IMG/VR virus record: IMGVR_UViG_3300008448_000473
Coordinates: 1 to 28,078 of that record
Origin: a virus
Direction: 5' to 3' (one strand)
Length of the DNA stretch: 28,078 nt
In this document: piece by piece, positions 17,085 through 26,238 of the stretch
Position numbering within the stretch: the first letter of the stretch is position 1
Layout: each line of letters begins with the position of its first letter
Translations under genes and position numbers: made by a program
Notes under the pieces: generated by a model
Told to the model about the DNA's origin: nothing
What the model saw: only the letters and a program-made list of their open reading frames with translations
Database searches by the model: none

Positions 17085-18771
17085 TTAAGGGTTGGGTTAT
17101 TAGGTCGGAAACTACCATTTCAAAGTTTCCACCTTCGGGTATTAATCTAAATATTCCTACATTTGTGGGATAATGAGATTGATTTAAGAACGGAAAATCA
17201 ACACCATTATTTTCATTATCTATGAACCCATAATCATATATTTCTCTAAAACTTAAATTACCATTAGTGTTGGAATAATAAGCGTAGTTAGGAACCCCAA
17301 AAGTTCCCGTAGAGTCACTAGATTCAATGTAAGATGATAATTCCCTTATCTTCAATGGTTGATGTACCGAATAATAATAACCACTAGGATTTGTTGTTTG
17401 GGTTGAACTCACATCAAATAAATCAGGATTAAAATTTAATTTGTGAAAATAGTTTGATCTAACTATTTCAACCAATTCGGTGTTATTATATTCACAAATG
17501 TCACCATGAATTATATCACCTTCAGATAACTCCGATAGATAATAAAAATCATAATTGGTACCACCCGTAGTAACTCTATATGAATTCAATGAAATATCTT
17601 CAACATTACTATTGTTGGTATCATCCCACCATCTTGACGTATTACCCGAAAAAATACTGTAACCCCATCCTTTCTTTAATCCAAAATTACCAAATCTTGG
17701 TTTATTGAACCAACCCATATAACCTTTAAACGTTGTTGATAAGTATAATTCTGTAATCGGTATTTGATGATTATCCACTAGCCCTAAAGTATCAACATCG
17801 CTTTTCGGTGTAACCACATAAGAGTTTGTGAATTGTCGTGTAGATATTCTTCCAACCCCATTTGGTGTTAATGCGGAAAATTCATATTTCTGTTTTTTAT
17901 TAAACGGGTTCTCCTCAAATCCTGCCTTTGTTATTTGCATTTGAGAAGGTGTTTTTAATATTTTGTGTAATCTAATGTAATAATTAGATGTGGAATCTTG
18001 TGGGTTTTCAGAATTTATAACACGTTTGAAAGTTCCTTTAGCACCATTTGAGAATGTAAATCCTGTATAACCAACATCAATAATGTTGAAAACATATTTA
18101 TCACTACCATATTGTTCATTACCCAATAGATCCACTTGAAAAGTGCTAACGTCATCATAAGTAAGAGATAATTTAACCGACTCCCCAACACTTAATCCGT
18201 GTGGCATTGGACAATTAAACGAAATATATTGTAATCCATTGTAAATATTTGTTGTTATTTTGAATGGTAATCCATCCGAAATATTCCAAGTAACCAAGTC
18301 ATCATCACCAAAATAATGTGTTAAATTATAATTAGTTAAAGATGAAAAAACATAGGAAATATAAAAATTCCAATTATATGATGTCGCACTTACCGGTTTA
18401 TATGTTACGTGTTGATTGTCTGTATCATATCTTATAACATCAAACTCTGAATGACTAGGATATCCACTCCATTGACCATTCAATAAGGATTGTGTTTGAT
18501 TAACATAACCCAAACTATCCCTAAACGGGTTATACTTAGCATAACCAACCAAGTTGTTGTCGTATATAAACGAGAACTTATAAGTCGGTCTAAATATTGT
18601 GCAAGTTTGACGTTCATTATTATAAAGTTCTTGTAAATTAACATAAGTATTCCTGTCGGATTCATTAATCTCCCTCTGAGAACTTTCTAAATTTATCGGA
18701 ACTAAGATATCTGTCTCGGGTGCCGATGCAAAGTTAGAACTTGGTTGTAATATGGTATAATTATTAATCAT
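17068..18771 (-). CDS. Unrecognised virion/baseplate protein (567 aa)
   Basis: I do not recognise this protein. It is 567 residues, soluble, beta-rich, and rich in Asn, Tyr and Ser. The N-terminus is MINNYTILQPSSNFASAPET and there is no signal peptide. Midway it contains CPMPHGLSVGESVKLSLTYD, a strand-turn-strand with the feel of an Ig-like or OB-like fold, and a Trp/Gly-rich stretch (GYMGWFNKPRFGNFGLKKGW). The ATG overlaps the end of the 1612-residue gene by 8 nt (ATGATTAA), and its stop lies inside the next gene by 17 nt. It belongs to the co-translated run that follows the gp6-like gene, so a baseplate role is likely. Confidence 0.55.
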   Translation of the reverse strand: MINNYTILQPSSNFASAPETDILVPINLESSQREINESDRNTYVNLQELYNNERQTCTIFRPTYKFSFIYDNNLVGYAKYNPFRDSLGYVNQTQSLLNGQWSGYPSHSEFDVIRYDTDNQHVTYKPVSATSYNWNFYISYVFSSLTNYNLTHYFGDDDLVTWNISDGLPFKITTNIYNGLQYISFNCPMPHGLSVGESVKLSLTYDDVSTFQVDLLGNEQYGSDKYVFNIIDVGYTGFTFSNGAKGTFKRVINSENPQDSTSNYYIRLHKILKTPSQMQITKAGFEENPFNKKQKYEFSALTPNGVGRISTRQFTNSYVVTPKSDVDTLGLVDNHQIPITELYLSTTFKGYMGWFNKPRFGNFGLKKGWGYSIFSGNTSRWWDDTNNSNVEDISLNSYRVTTGGTNYDFYYLSELSEGDIIHGDICEYNNTELVEIVRSNYFHKLNFNPDLFDVSSTQTTNPSGYYYSVHQPLKIRELSSYIESSDSTGTFGVPNYAYYSNTNGNLSFREIYDYGFIDNENNGVDFPFLNQSHYPTNVGIFRLIPEGGNFEMVVSDLITQPLNDDCE

Positions 18772-21700
18772 TATCTATTTCACCTGTTACGTATAATGCG
18801 AAAAATCTATCCAAAGAAGTTTTTCCCTTTTTTAACCCAAAATAAAAATACCAAGGGTTACCCTGAATTATTTTAGAATTATTGGAACCGGGAACAACTC
18901 TTGCGAAGTAATTACCGTTATTATCCTTTTGATAAATATACCCTCTTCTATCTTCATAGTTGTTTGGACTCGGTTGAAAATAAGGTGCGTTCGTTCTATC
19001 TAATTGTTGGTACTTTTTACTATAAAATGTCGCCGAATCTGTCACCCATGTATTATCTTCACTACCGAAAATAACACCATCCTCTAAATCTAAAGTCCAA
19101 TAGTAAAATGGAACCTCTTGTGAGTTAGTCGGTATATAATCGGCGAAGATCTGAGATGGCGTTTGTAATCTAACCAATCTTTTTGGACTTACCAAATCTC
19201 TTGTTTCCGTTTCACTATCATAAAACACGCCAAACACATTAGTATCAACATAAATCGGACTGTCACTCGAATCTTGATAAGCATCAAAATCAAACGGTTT
19301 AATACCAAACGTGCTATTAGTTTGCAACATTTGAGCATAATCACCATTTACCTTTTCCTGTCGGTTAAAGAACGCTTCAATACTACCGGCACCTAATCCA
19401 AACGCTTTACCAAAGAACGTGCTGTTCATTAATCTTGACGATAAAAACAAAAACAATAAATCATCAATACTTGAGAATGATGTTGTTTGTAACCTATTGG
19501 CAATATACCCTTCATATTGTGGTCCCAAATTTATTTGACTACTCCAAGAAAATTTAGGTCCTAAATCCAATATAGTTGTAGGTGACATCAAATTTTTAGT
19601 ATTAGAACCTCTATTATAATCCGTCTCCCTACCTATAAATTTATTAGTATTATCATTATAAGGTGATGATCTATAATAGAAAGATCTCTTGGTTGTAGAT
19701 CCACTATATTGGAATATAGTGTCGGTACAATACCTAAAATAAGGATTATTATTACCATCAAAAAATCTGTCGTTCTTGTATGGATACATAAACAATGTTC
19801 CATTTACCCAAGAATTAAAGAAACTATGTGCAAACGCCCCTTGACACGCAGCGTTTGTTATTCTAAACCTACTTAACCATTCGGTTGCCAATTTAATATC
19901 ATTATTTCTACCAAACAATGAAACAATAGGTGCCGTAACCAATCTATAACATCCCTGAGTAACCACCAACTTGTTTCTAACATTCGTATTACACTCACCC
20001 GAAGAAGGAAGTAATGTGAATTCACCATTCACCGATGTTAAACAATCCATAGCAGTCATACCTTCACAAGAATACGCCGCTGTAGTTGCAGTAATGATTT
20101 GAATATCATCGGGACTATCATCCTTATCTTCTGTCGGATTATATAAAATTTGATCGGCAGATGATCCCGGATTTGGAACCGCACTTCCATCCTCATTAAA
20201 GATTTGAATAAAGAAGTTTCTGTTTTGCATCAACGCATACCCATTATTACCATAAGTTTCAACATTTGATGATGTAGGTAACCTATCCGTTCTTAAAACT
20301 AAATAAGATTGTGATGAAACGGTGGTTGTTAGAGTTCCGTATGTCGGTGCCCAATATTGTGCTGTATTATCATAAAATTGATAACCACCACCATCAACAT
20401 ATTCATCCTGAATATACCCTCTATAACTATTACCATTATTAACTAATTTGTTTTTCCTAGTATTAGGTGCTGTCAAATAAAAATAAGCCAAGTTATAATT
20501 AATTTCACCCGTTGTTAAGTTTGTATTACTTAAAGAATTATCAATCAAATAACCATTAGTTATCGTATTAATATCCAATGCTGAATAATATTTAAGATTA
20601 CCCGTTTGATATGGTATGAACGTTGTCGCCGAAATTGAGAATGAGGGAAAGAATACTCGTTGTCCGTTACTAACCGTACTATTTGTCGTTATTGAATCAT
20701 GGTTAGGTAATCTTAATGAAGAACCGGCATTTACCTGTCTGTTTCTAATCGGATGGTTAAGTTTATAATCACCCGTTACAACAACAGTTCCATATGGTTT
20801 AGAAAACATTCTTGATAAATCATAGGACACTTTCATTTTTTGAGAGTTCGGATCAACACCCCTTACCAAAAATAATACTACATAATCTTGGTAATTTTGA
20901 ATTTGCATCATAGGATTCAAAATTATAGGATTGTTAGTATCTGAACCCCTAAAAACTTTGGATGAGTTATAAACATACTCCCAAAAGAATCCGTGTCTAT
21001 TGTTAATATCGCTAACGTTAAATGACGTATTAAGATTAGGATTATTTAATATATCCGAAATCTTATATCCTTGTATCACTTGGAAATATTCAATGTCAGC
21101 GGCAAATCTCAAATGCCTTGTTTCATCGGTTTGAGTTACCGCATATGTTGTTGTTAATTCGGGCGCAGTGTCCGATGCAGGATTAGCATAACTTATTGTT
21201 AATTGTGTCTTATTAACAGTTCTACCACTCGTACCCGTTTGAGTTGTACCCGTATATGTTACCATAGGATTTGGGTCATTACTTAATGTAGGATCAACGA
21301 ATGATAATATAGTTCCGGGAACATAGTTATCCAACGCGCCAGGATTAACCATAACTGCAATTACATTGTCATAGTGGAATTTACCTGTGTTCGCAGTTAA
21401 GTCGGGTCTAATCGTAACTTTAATTTGATTCAAACCCTTTACACCATCACCAAAATTAAATGCAGCAACATCATTATTAAAAAATTTAGATTTCGTATTA
21501 AATAAATTAATTCTTTCTGCCAATGTTAAATCCCTACTTCTCCAATCATTAATATTTTCCCAACCATCGGGTAATGAAACAGGAACTTTCAAACCAGGTG
21601 ATACCTCTTGGTTACCCGCAATTATGTTTGATACTTTGTTTTTCTGACTATCATCGGCAAGTCCCAAATTATTAACATCGTATATAGAAATGTCTGATAA

Positions 21701-23602
21701 TTGAGCAATGTCCGAAACAACATTACCCTCGGTCCAATTAGATGTGCTTGAATCGGAATATTCATCCTGATCGGTTTGACTACAATCGCACGATTCACAA
21801 TCGGGATATGATAGGTTGGAAAGTGCTAACCCTTTTGTTAATACATTAATATTTGGACAATCAACTCTATCTAATTTTTTAGTGCTAAATCCTAATTTTT
21901 GTAAAAAACCAATTAATATATTAATAACATTCACAATACCCTTAACAAAGTTACACAACAACCATTGAACAAAATAAAATATAGGAACCAAAATATGTAA
22001 TGCAATAGTTAAAGGAACAATTAATAAACCAAGTATTGTTAAAAAGAAATTTACAATAATAATTTGGAAATTATTATCTCTAAACGCATCGGTCACAGGA
22101 AACTTATTAACCTCACCTTCACACGTCGGATCGGTAACTTGTTTAATACCAATAAATCTTTGTCTGTTTGCACCTTTTCTATAATAATCAATGAATTGAG
22201 AAATAGTATAAATTTTATTATATTCAAATTTATAAAAAGTGTCCTCACAATTTATAGCAGCATCAACATCATAATAATCATCCCAATCCAAACTAAAAGC
22301 ATATGATTTTTTTACCGCCAAAAACGCAGCAGGATCGTCGGGAACATTATTTTGGTTACTTGTATATTTTGCAGGATCCACACTTGAACTTGTCCAACCA
22401 TGTTCTTTAATGTTTGGAACTAAGAAATTTGCTCGTTTAATACCCACTTCAAAACCCCTTGGTTGATCCCAAGATACCTTAAATCTATATTTCGCACTTG
22501 TGGGAATACCAACTGTAGGATCTTTACTTATCACTCTTTCACCAAATTCATTTGTGGTAACATAGTCCATATTCATAGGAATCTCAATTAACCACGTTCC
22601 GTTTTCATCAATAACTTTTCCGTTGTTTTCTAAATTGAATTGTTCTAAAACAGGAAACCCATTCACGTCTAATCCAACAGTTTGACGAATTGATAGTATT
22701 TGACCCGGACCTACTGTCGCATTACACAACTTACCTAATCTTTTACCCGTTTTACATCCATTACTGTCTCCCGAATTATTTCTTTTACTTCTATTGATAG
22801 CATCCTCATCATTGTTGGAAAAGATTGACCCCATAAAGGTCGCGGTTGGATTTATATTCAACCCAAATTCTTTTCTTAAATCAAAATCTTTTCTTGTAAT
22901 ACTAATATTACAAACTTCACTATCACCCCAAAATGGTTCTACTTGAATATTTTTTGCTAATGTAATTATTTGAGGTAATTCCGATAAATTTGTCGAACTC
23001 TTAAATTTGATACCATCCAATTGTTCGGGCGTTGCTTTTCCTGCTCGGATTAAATCTTGTGGTGATAATGAAAACTCACCAATGTCGGACACATCCATAT
23101 CCATAAACAAAACGTAATCACCAATAGGAACACCAAAAATCATAAAGTCCCCACTCTCGTTTGTCTTTACCACATATTTGTAATAGGTATCATATACTTG
23201 AATAACCGTTTGATCGGTTAATGCGTCAGTTTCCGATGGAAAAGTTCCGGTCGGTGTGTGACCTTCATACGACTGAATATAAGGTAATAGATTGTATCTA
23301 TAACCATCTTCATTAATATCCGATACTTGAGTATATGGATAAAGAGCGGAAATAACAGGATCTTGAGTATCCGCCTCAGTAATCGGAATAAATACAGATA
23401 TTCTAACATTAGGTATCCCTAATCCTCCGTTGGCAATCACCCTACCAACAACAACCCCATAATCAGCACAGGATCTCGTATAATCATTTGCTTGTTGAAT
23501 TTTCAAAGAAAGTATCTCCAAAAACTCATAATCCTGTTCTAAATTGATTTTAATATTTTGATCAATTCCTACTTCAGTACGAATCCTATATGTATTTGAC
23601 AT
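18764..23602 (-). CDS. Giant baseplate/tail protein with carboxypeptidase-regulatory-like domain and hydrophobic core segment (1612 aa)
   Basis: The largest gene in the window. Residues about 45-170 look like a carboxypeptidase-regulatory-like beta-sandwich: YGVVVGRVIANGGLGIPNVR, later TNESGDFMIFGVPIGDYVLF. Residues 511-571 form a hydrophobic stretch with two or three potential membrane helices (IIIVNFFLTILGLLIVPLTI and onward). It is followed by a Cys cluster (C582, C602, C605, C607) and an acidic Ser/Asp-rich turn. The C-terminal 1000 residues are beta-rich and unrecognised. The protein is much longer than any single T4 baseplate protein. It follows the gp6-like gene after a 71-nt spacer and overlaps the next gene by 8 nt. 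Position suggests a wedge or tail-tip protein. The hydrophobic segment might insert in the host envelope or be buried in the assembly; I cannot decide which. Confidence 0.58.
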   Translation of the reverse strand: MSNTYRIRTEVGIDQNIKINLEQDYEFLEILSLKIQQANDYTRSCADYGVVVGRVIANGGLGIPNVRISVFIPITEADTQDPVISALYPYTQVSDINEDGYRYNLLPYIQSYEGHTPTGTFPSETDALTDQTVIQVYDTYYKYVVKTNESGDFMIFGVPIGDYVLFMDMDVSDIGEFSLSPQDLIRAGKATPEQLDGIKFKSSTNLSELPQIITLAKNIQVEPFWGDSEVCNISITRKDFDLRKEFGLNINPTATFMGSIFSNNDEDAINRSKRNNSGDSNGCKTGKRLGKLCNATVGPGQILSIRQTVGLDVNGFPVLEQFNLENNGKVIDENGTWLIEIPMNMDYVTTNEFGERVISKDPTVGIPTSAKYRFKVSWDQPRGFEVGIKRANFLVPNIKEHGWTSSSVDPAKYTSNQNNVPDDPAAFLAVKKSYAFSLDWDDYYDVDAAINCEDTFYKFEYNKIYTISQFIDYYRKGANRQRFIGIKQVTDPTCEGEVNKFPVTDAFRDNNFQIIIVNFFLTILGLLIVPLTIALHILVPIFYFVQWLLCNFVKGIVNVINILIGFLQKLGFSTKKLDRVDCPNINVLTKGLALSNLSYPDCESCDCSQTDQDEYSDSSTSNWTEGNVVSDIAQLSDISIYDVNNLGLADDSQKNKVSNIIAGNQEVSPGLKVPVSLPDGWENINDWRSRDLTLAERINLFNTKSKFFNNDVAAFNFGDGVKGLNQIKVTIRPDLTANTGKFHYDNVIAVMVNPGALDNYVPGTILSFVDPTLSNDPNPMVTYTGTTQTGTSGRTVNKTQLTISYANPASDTAPELTTTYAVTQTDETRHLRFAADIEYFQVIQGYKISDILNNPNLNTSFNVSDINNRHGFFWEYVYNSSKVFRGSDTNNPIILNPMMQIQNYQDYVVLFLVRGVDPNSQKMKVSYDLSRMFSKPYGTVVVTGDYKLNHPIRNRQVNAGSSLRLPNHDSITTNSTVSNGQRVFFPSFSISATTFIPYQTGNLKYYSALDINTITNGYLIDNSLSNTNLTTGEINYNLAYFYLTAPNTRKNKLVNNGNSYRGYIQDEYVDGGGYQFYDNTAQYWAPTYGTLTTTVSSQSYLVLRTDRLPTSSNVETYGNNGYALMQNRNFFIQIFNEDGSAVPNPGSSADQILYNPTEDKDDSPDDIQIITATTAAYSCEGMTAMDCLTSVNGEFTLLPSSGECNTNVRNKLVVTQGCYRLVTAPIVSLFGRNNDIKLATEWLSRFRITNAACQGAFAHSFFNSWVNGTLFMYPYKNDRFFDGNNNPYFRYCTDTIFQYSGSTTKRSFYYRSSPYNDNTNKFIGRETDYNRGSNTKNLMSPTTILDLGPKFSWSSQINLGPQYEGYIANRLQTTSFSSIDDLLFLFLSSRLMNSTFFGKAFGLGAGSIEAFFNRQEKVNGDYAQMLQTNSTFGIKPFDFDAYQDSSDSPIYVDTNVFGVFYDSETETRDLVSPKRLVRLQTPSQIFADYIPTNSQEVPFYYWTLDLEDGVIFGSEDNTWVTDSATFYSKKYQQLDRTNAPYFQPSPNNYEDRRGYIYQKDNNGNYFARVVPGSNNSKIIQGNPWYFYFGLKKGKTSLDRFFALYVTGEIDND

Positions 23603-23673
23603 TAAATCTCTTTTTGAATAAATAGTTTATACACCATTTTCAAAAAATAATTTAATAAATATAAAAGTGTATC
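23603..23673 (-). other. 71-nt intergenic spacer with repeated TATTTATT
   Basis: A/T-rich gap between the gp6-like stop and the 1612-residue ATG. The minus strand contains TATATTTATTAAATTA and CTATTTATTC, both resembling the TATTTATA element seen at 15169, 25978 and 26299. An AAAAAGAG tract lies just before the ATG. It may hold a promoter; no hairpin with a T-run is visible. Confidence 0.3.
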
Positions 23674-25512
23674 TTATGAAAAACTTACCTGAGTTAAATT
23701 CTTAACCCTAACCGTAATGTCTTTATTCGGATATCTAACTTGATAAATTTGTGATGGTGTTGCAAATATTGTTTGATCAACCAATCCAATTTTTTTGGTA
23801 GTATCATCCTCATACGGTTGTGATGTTTCGGATGAACTGTATTCACCACCAACCTTACCATAGAAACTAATATCCGATACAGAAATAACCCCGTTTTGGG
23901 CTTGGACTAACCTATTAATATCCGAAGCAAACACATTTTGACCTAATTGTCTTGTAAGTGGGTTCATATATGTGGATATTAAATCAATGATAGATGAAAC
24001 CACAACACCTTGGTTTTGTGCCCCATCCAAAACAACTGATAAATCAACCGCTAAATCTAAAACCTCGGCAACATCAATTTGAACATAATCATTCATCATT
24101 CTATAGTTTGATAGATATGTTGCCAAATTATTTTTCAATGTGTTTGATACTGTTTGCGTTAATTTACCTGTAGTATCATAAGATAATATTTGTATTTTAA
24201 TTTTATTATCTTCTTCAACTATTGCCACTTTTGCCGGTGCACCAAATTTAGATGGCATTTTTCTAATTATTGCTTCATAATCATTAACTGTTACCGCTCT
24301 ATTTTGTGCCGCAAAGTTATATGAAACAAAATTTCTAACTTCTTCAATATTTGGTTGGTTAGCACCACCCACCGCAGCGGTAACATTATTAACCCTCAAT
24401 GAATTAACAACACTCGTATTAATATCTTGTGATGGACCAACCACACTAAAATCAATAGTTCCAAGTGTATTAATAGCACTCACACCTATGTTTGATGATA
24501 AACCACCACCTATTCTATATTGAATAAAAAATGTTGTATTTACCGTCGGTGCATTACCCAACGCCAAAGTATTTTGATAGTTTGATAAATTAATCGGTAC
24601 CCCCAATCTTGTAAATTCTCTTAATTGATCTTCTGCAGAATTAGTTCCACCACCAAAAGTTAGTTTGAAATACCCTTCGGGTGTATATTCTGTAATAAAT
24701 CTATTATCCGTTTGAATATATTGCCCAACTTTAACACCGGGATTGTCAGATGTTTTTGTGGGATCCTCAATAAACACTCTATCTTGGATTAACGCATCAA
24801 CCTCATACCATTTTCCCTCTAAAGTTAAAAAGTCTTGATTTGATGGTGTATTAACATAAGATGTACCATCTTTTTGAATGATTGCAGTGACTCCCAAAAC
24901 ATTTTTCTCGGGAAGAAATACCTCCAAAAATGGTCTAACGTCCGATGTATTAATAACCTTCTTTAATACCTTAGTAATACCATTCACAATTACTTCACGT
25001 TTTGTGATTGTATAGTTAATTAAATTTCCATTAGCATCAAAGTTTGGAATCTTTAATCGGTTTGGATACCCCTCATTATTGAAGGGTGATGAAAAATCAC
25101 AATCATTAACCAATTCAAAAACTTGTCCCGAACCAACCGCCTGTGATCCCGCTCTTAACATACCCAAATATCTAGTGTCTTCCTTATCACCAAACGCAGG
25201 AACCGTAATTGAAAAATCAGCCAAGGCAACAGATGGTCTCTGCCCCGGAATCTTTAAACCATACGTCCTTGCAATATTATATATTGACGTTTTTTGTTGA
25301 GCATATTGAAGAACTGTTTCTTGAATACTTCTGTCAATGTGATAATGTAAATTATCCGCAACCGCAGCGTTTAGGTCCAAAAAAACCGAAAATAACGCAG
25401 CGTCATTAACGTTTTGAATTAATTCGGGGTAATATGTGCTAACATATCCAACCAACTCATCTCTTAACTCTTGAAAGTCGCGAGGAACATATGATATTTT
25501 TTTATTTGCCAT
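23674..25512 (-). CDS. Baseplate wedge protein, baseplate J / T4 gp6-like (612 aa)
   Basis: A 612-residue protein of the baseplate J / T4 gp6 family, which forms the ring of the wedge around the hub in contractile tails. The N-terminus (SYVPRDFQELRDELVGYVST) followed by NVNDAALFSVFLDLNAAVAD and a Y-x-I-A-R-x-Y-G-L segment is the usual gp6/J opening: a helical region at the wedge dimer interface. The C-terminal half (about 375-560) contains AAVGGANQPNIEEVRNFVSY, then RAVTVNDYEAIIRKM and a pair of beta-alpha repeats (KVAIVEEDNKIKIQILS; MMNDYVQIDVAEVLDLAVDL), typical of the family. Length is close to that of T4 gp6 (660 residues). It starts 4 nt after the gp25-like stop, so the two are co-expressed, as expected for wedge partners. 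The family call is firm; exact equivalence to gp6 is inferred from length and synteny. Confidence 0.88.
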   Translation of the reverse strand: MANKKISYVPRDFQELRDELVGYVSTYYPELIQNVNDAALFSVFLDLNAAVADNLHYHIDRSIQETVLQYAQQKTSIYNIARTYGLKIPGQRPSVALADFSITVPAFGDKEDTRYLGMLRAGSQAVGSGQVFELVNDCDFSSPFNNEGYPNRLKIPNFDANGNLINYTITKREVIVNGITKVLKKVINTSDVRPFLEVFLPEKNVLGVTAIIQKDGTSYVNTPSNQDFLTLEGKWYEVDALIQDRVFIEDPTKTSDNPGVKVGQYIQTDNRFITEYTPEGYFKLTFGGGTNSAEDQLREFTRLGVPINLSNYQNTLALGNAPTVNTTFFIQYRIGGGLSSNIGVSAINTLGTIDFSVVGPSQDINTSVVNSLRVNNVTAAVGGANQPNIEEVRNFVSYNFAAQNRAVTVNDYEAIIRKMPSKFGAPAKVAIVEEDNKIKIQILSYDTTGKLTQTVSNTLKNNLATYLSNYRMMNDYVQIDVAEVLDLAVDLSVVLDGAQNQGVVVSSIIDLISTYMNPLTRQLGQNVFASDINRLVQAQNGVISVSDISFYGKVGGEYSSSETSQPYEDDTTKKIGLVDQTIFATPSQIYQVRYPNKDITVRVKNLTQVSFS

Positions 25513-25516
25513 AATA

Positions 25517-25978
25517 TTAAATATTGATAATTACAAAATCACTAGGACTAAACACATCAGATGTAATAGTATAATCTATTCTAACTCTAGCAGTATATTC
25601 CGATGTTGCTTGATTAGGTATATACAACTCCTGATTAAATGTATTCCCAATATTTGACACCAATAAAGTTTCCTCTTCATCCGATGCCGCAGTTATGGTG
25701 ATTTTGTTAATTCTTAAATTCGGTATAAATTGTTCAACAGATTTTCTAATCTCATCTTCAATACTCGCAAATGTTGGACCATCCATAGGTTCAAATATCA
25801 ACTCATATAAACGAGTTCCAAATTCAGGTAAAAAATACCTACTACCCTTACGGGTTAGCAATAAATGAATTAAATCACTTCTAATTTCTTCATTACTAGT
25901 ATCCGATAAATCAAGATACTTACCATTAAACGAATCCCTAAAAGGAAAGTTTATACCATATGTTATACCATTTGCCAT
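25517..25978 (-). CDS. Baseplate wedge protein, GPW/gp25-like (153 aa)
   Basis: A 153-residue protein of the GPW/gp25 family, the small wedge component that contacts the sheath initiator in contractile tails. The family pattern is clear: FPFRDSFNGKYLDLSD at the start, IRSDLIHLLLTRKGSRYFLP in the core (the R-x-x-x-x-x-L-L-x-T-x-x-G-x-R signature), then PEFGTRLYELIFEP and an IRKSVEQFIPNLRI helix and strand. The length is near the T4 gp25 length (132 residues) with a C-terminal extension of beta strands. The ATG sits at the end of TGTATTTATAAAATATG with no Shine-Dalgarno sequence. It heads the baseplate block 30 nt after the DUF5522-like gene and is 4 nt from the gp6-like gene. Older annotations call this family 'lysozyme-like'; enzymatic activity is not expected. 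Confidence 0.92.
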   Translation of the reverse strand: MANGITYGINFPFRDSFNGKYLDLSDTSNEEIRSDLIHLLLTRKGSRYFLPEFGTRLYELIFEPMDGPTFASIEDEIRKSVEQFIPNLRINKITITAASDEEETLLVSNIGNTFNQELYIPNQATSEYTARVRIDYTITSDVFSPSDFVIINI

Positions 25979-25992
25979 ATTTTATAAATACA
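25978..25992 (-). promoter_or_regulatory. Shared 15-bp TGTATTTATAAAATA element before gp25-like gene
   Basis: Exact minus-strand copy of the element at 15169-15183, here ending on the A of the gp25 ATG. Because it reaches the start codon, it could be an A/T-rich translation leader rather than a promoter. It contains TATTTATA (reverse complement of the T4 late-promoter core). Confidence 0.28.
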
Positions 25993-26008
25993 ACATACTA
26001 GAAAAGTA

Positions 26009-26224
26009 TTATTGACCCATCTCCTTTTTTATTTCTTGGATTTTATCATACGTTGTTGTAACAACTTTTCTTTTGTTTATCATCTCTTGTCTCGTCTCCT
26101 CATCATAAGGACAATGACGACAACCGGATCCACAACAGGATCCCCGATCCAAATGATACTGTTCAGTGAATACTACTTTTCCACCATCCAGATAATAATG
26201 TTTTCCTTCTATAAATTCCTTCAT
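26009..26224 (-). CDS. DUF5522-like small Cys protein (71 aa)
   Basis: A 71-residue protein with the pattern of the DUF5522 family: YYLDGGKVVFTEQYHLDRG followed by C30-C31-x3-C35-x2-C38 (CCGSGCRHCPY). The four cysteines are well placed to bind a metal. Family members are small proteins I associate with Bacteroidetes and related bacteria; their function is not known to me. The last 30 residues are a charged helix (EETRQEMINKRKVV and onward). The start is supported by a strong Shine-Dalgarno sequence (GGGAGGTG 6 nt upstream), which the neighbours lack. It is the first gene after the reductase terminator and lies 30 nt before the gp25-like gene, so it may be transcribed with the baseplate genes. 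It may be a gene acquired from the host; its role in the phage is open. Confidence 0.75.
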   Translation of the reverse strand: MKEFIEGKHYYLDGGKVVFTEQYHLDRGSCCGSGCRHCPYDEETRQEMINKRKVVTTTYDKIQEIKKEMGQ

Positions 26225-26230
26225 AAATCA

Positions 26231-26238
26231 CACCTCCC
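26231..26238 (-). promoter_or_regulatory. Strong Shine-Dalgarno GGGAGGTG for the 71-aa gene
   Basis: The minus strand reads GGGAGGTGTGATTTATG, a near-complete anti-16S match at good spacing that fixes the start of the DUF5522-like gene. I saw no comparable sequence before the gp25-, gp6- or RuvC-like genes, where A/T-rich leaders are used instead. Confidence 0.7.

Noticed and set aside
22064-22306. Plus-strand 80-codon Ile/Asn-rich frame.
   Set aside because: Antisense to the 1612-residue gene, with A/T-driven composition and no recognisable motif.
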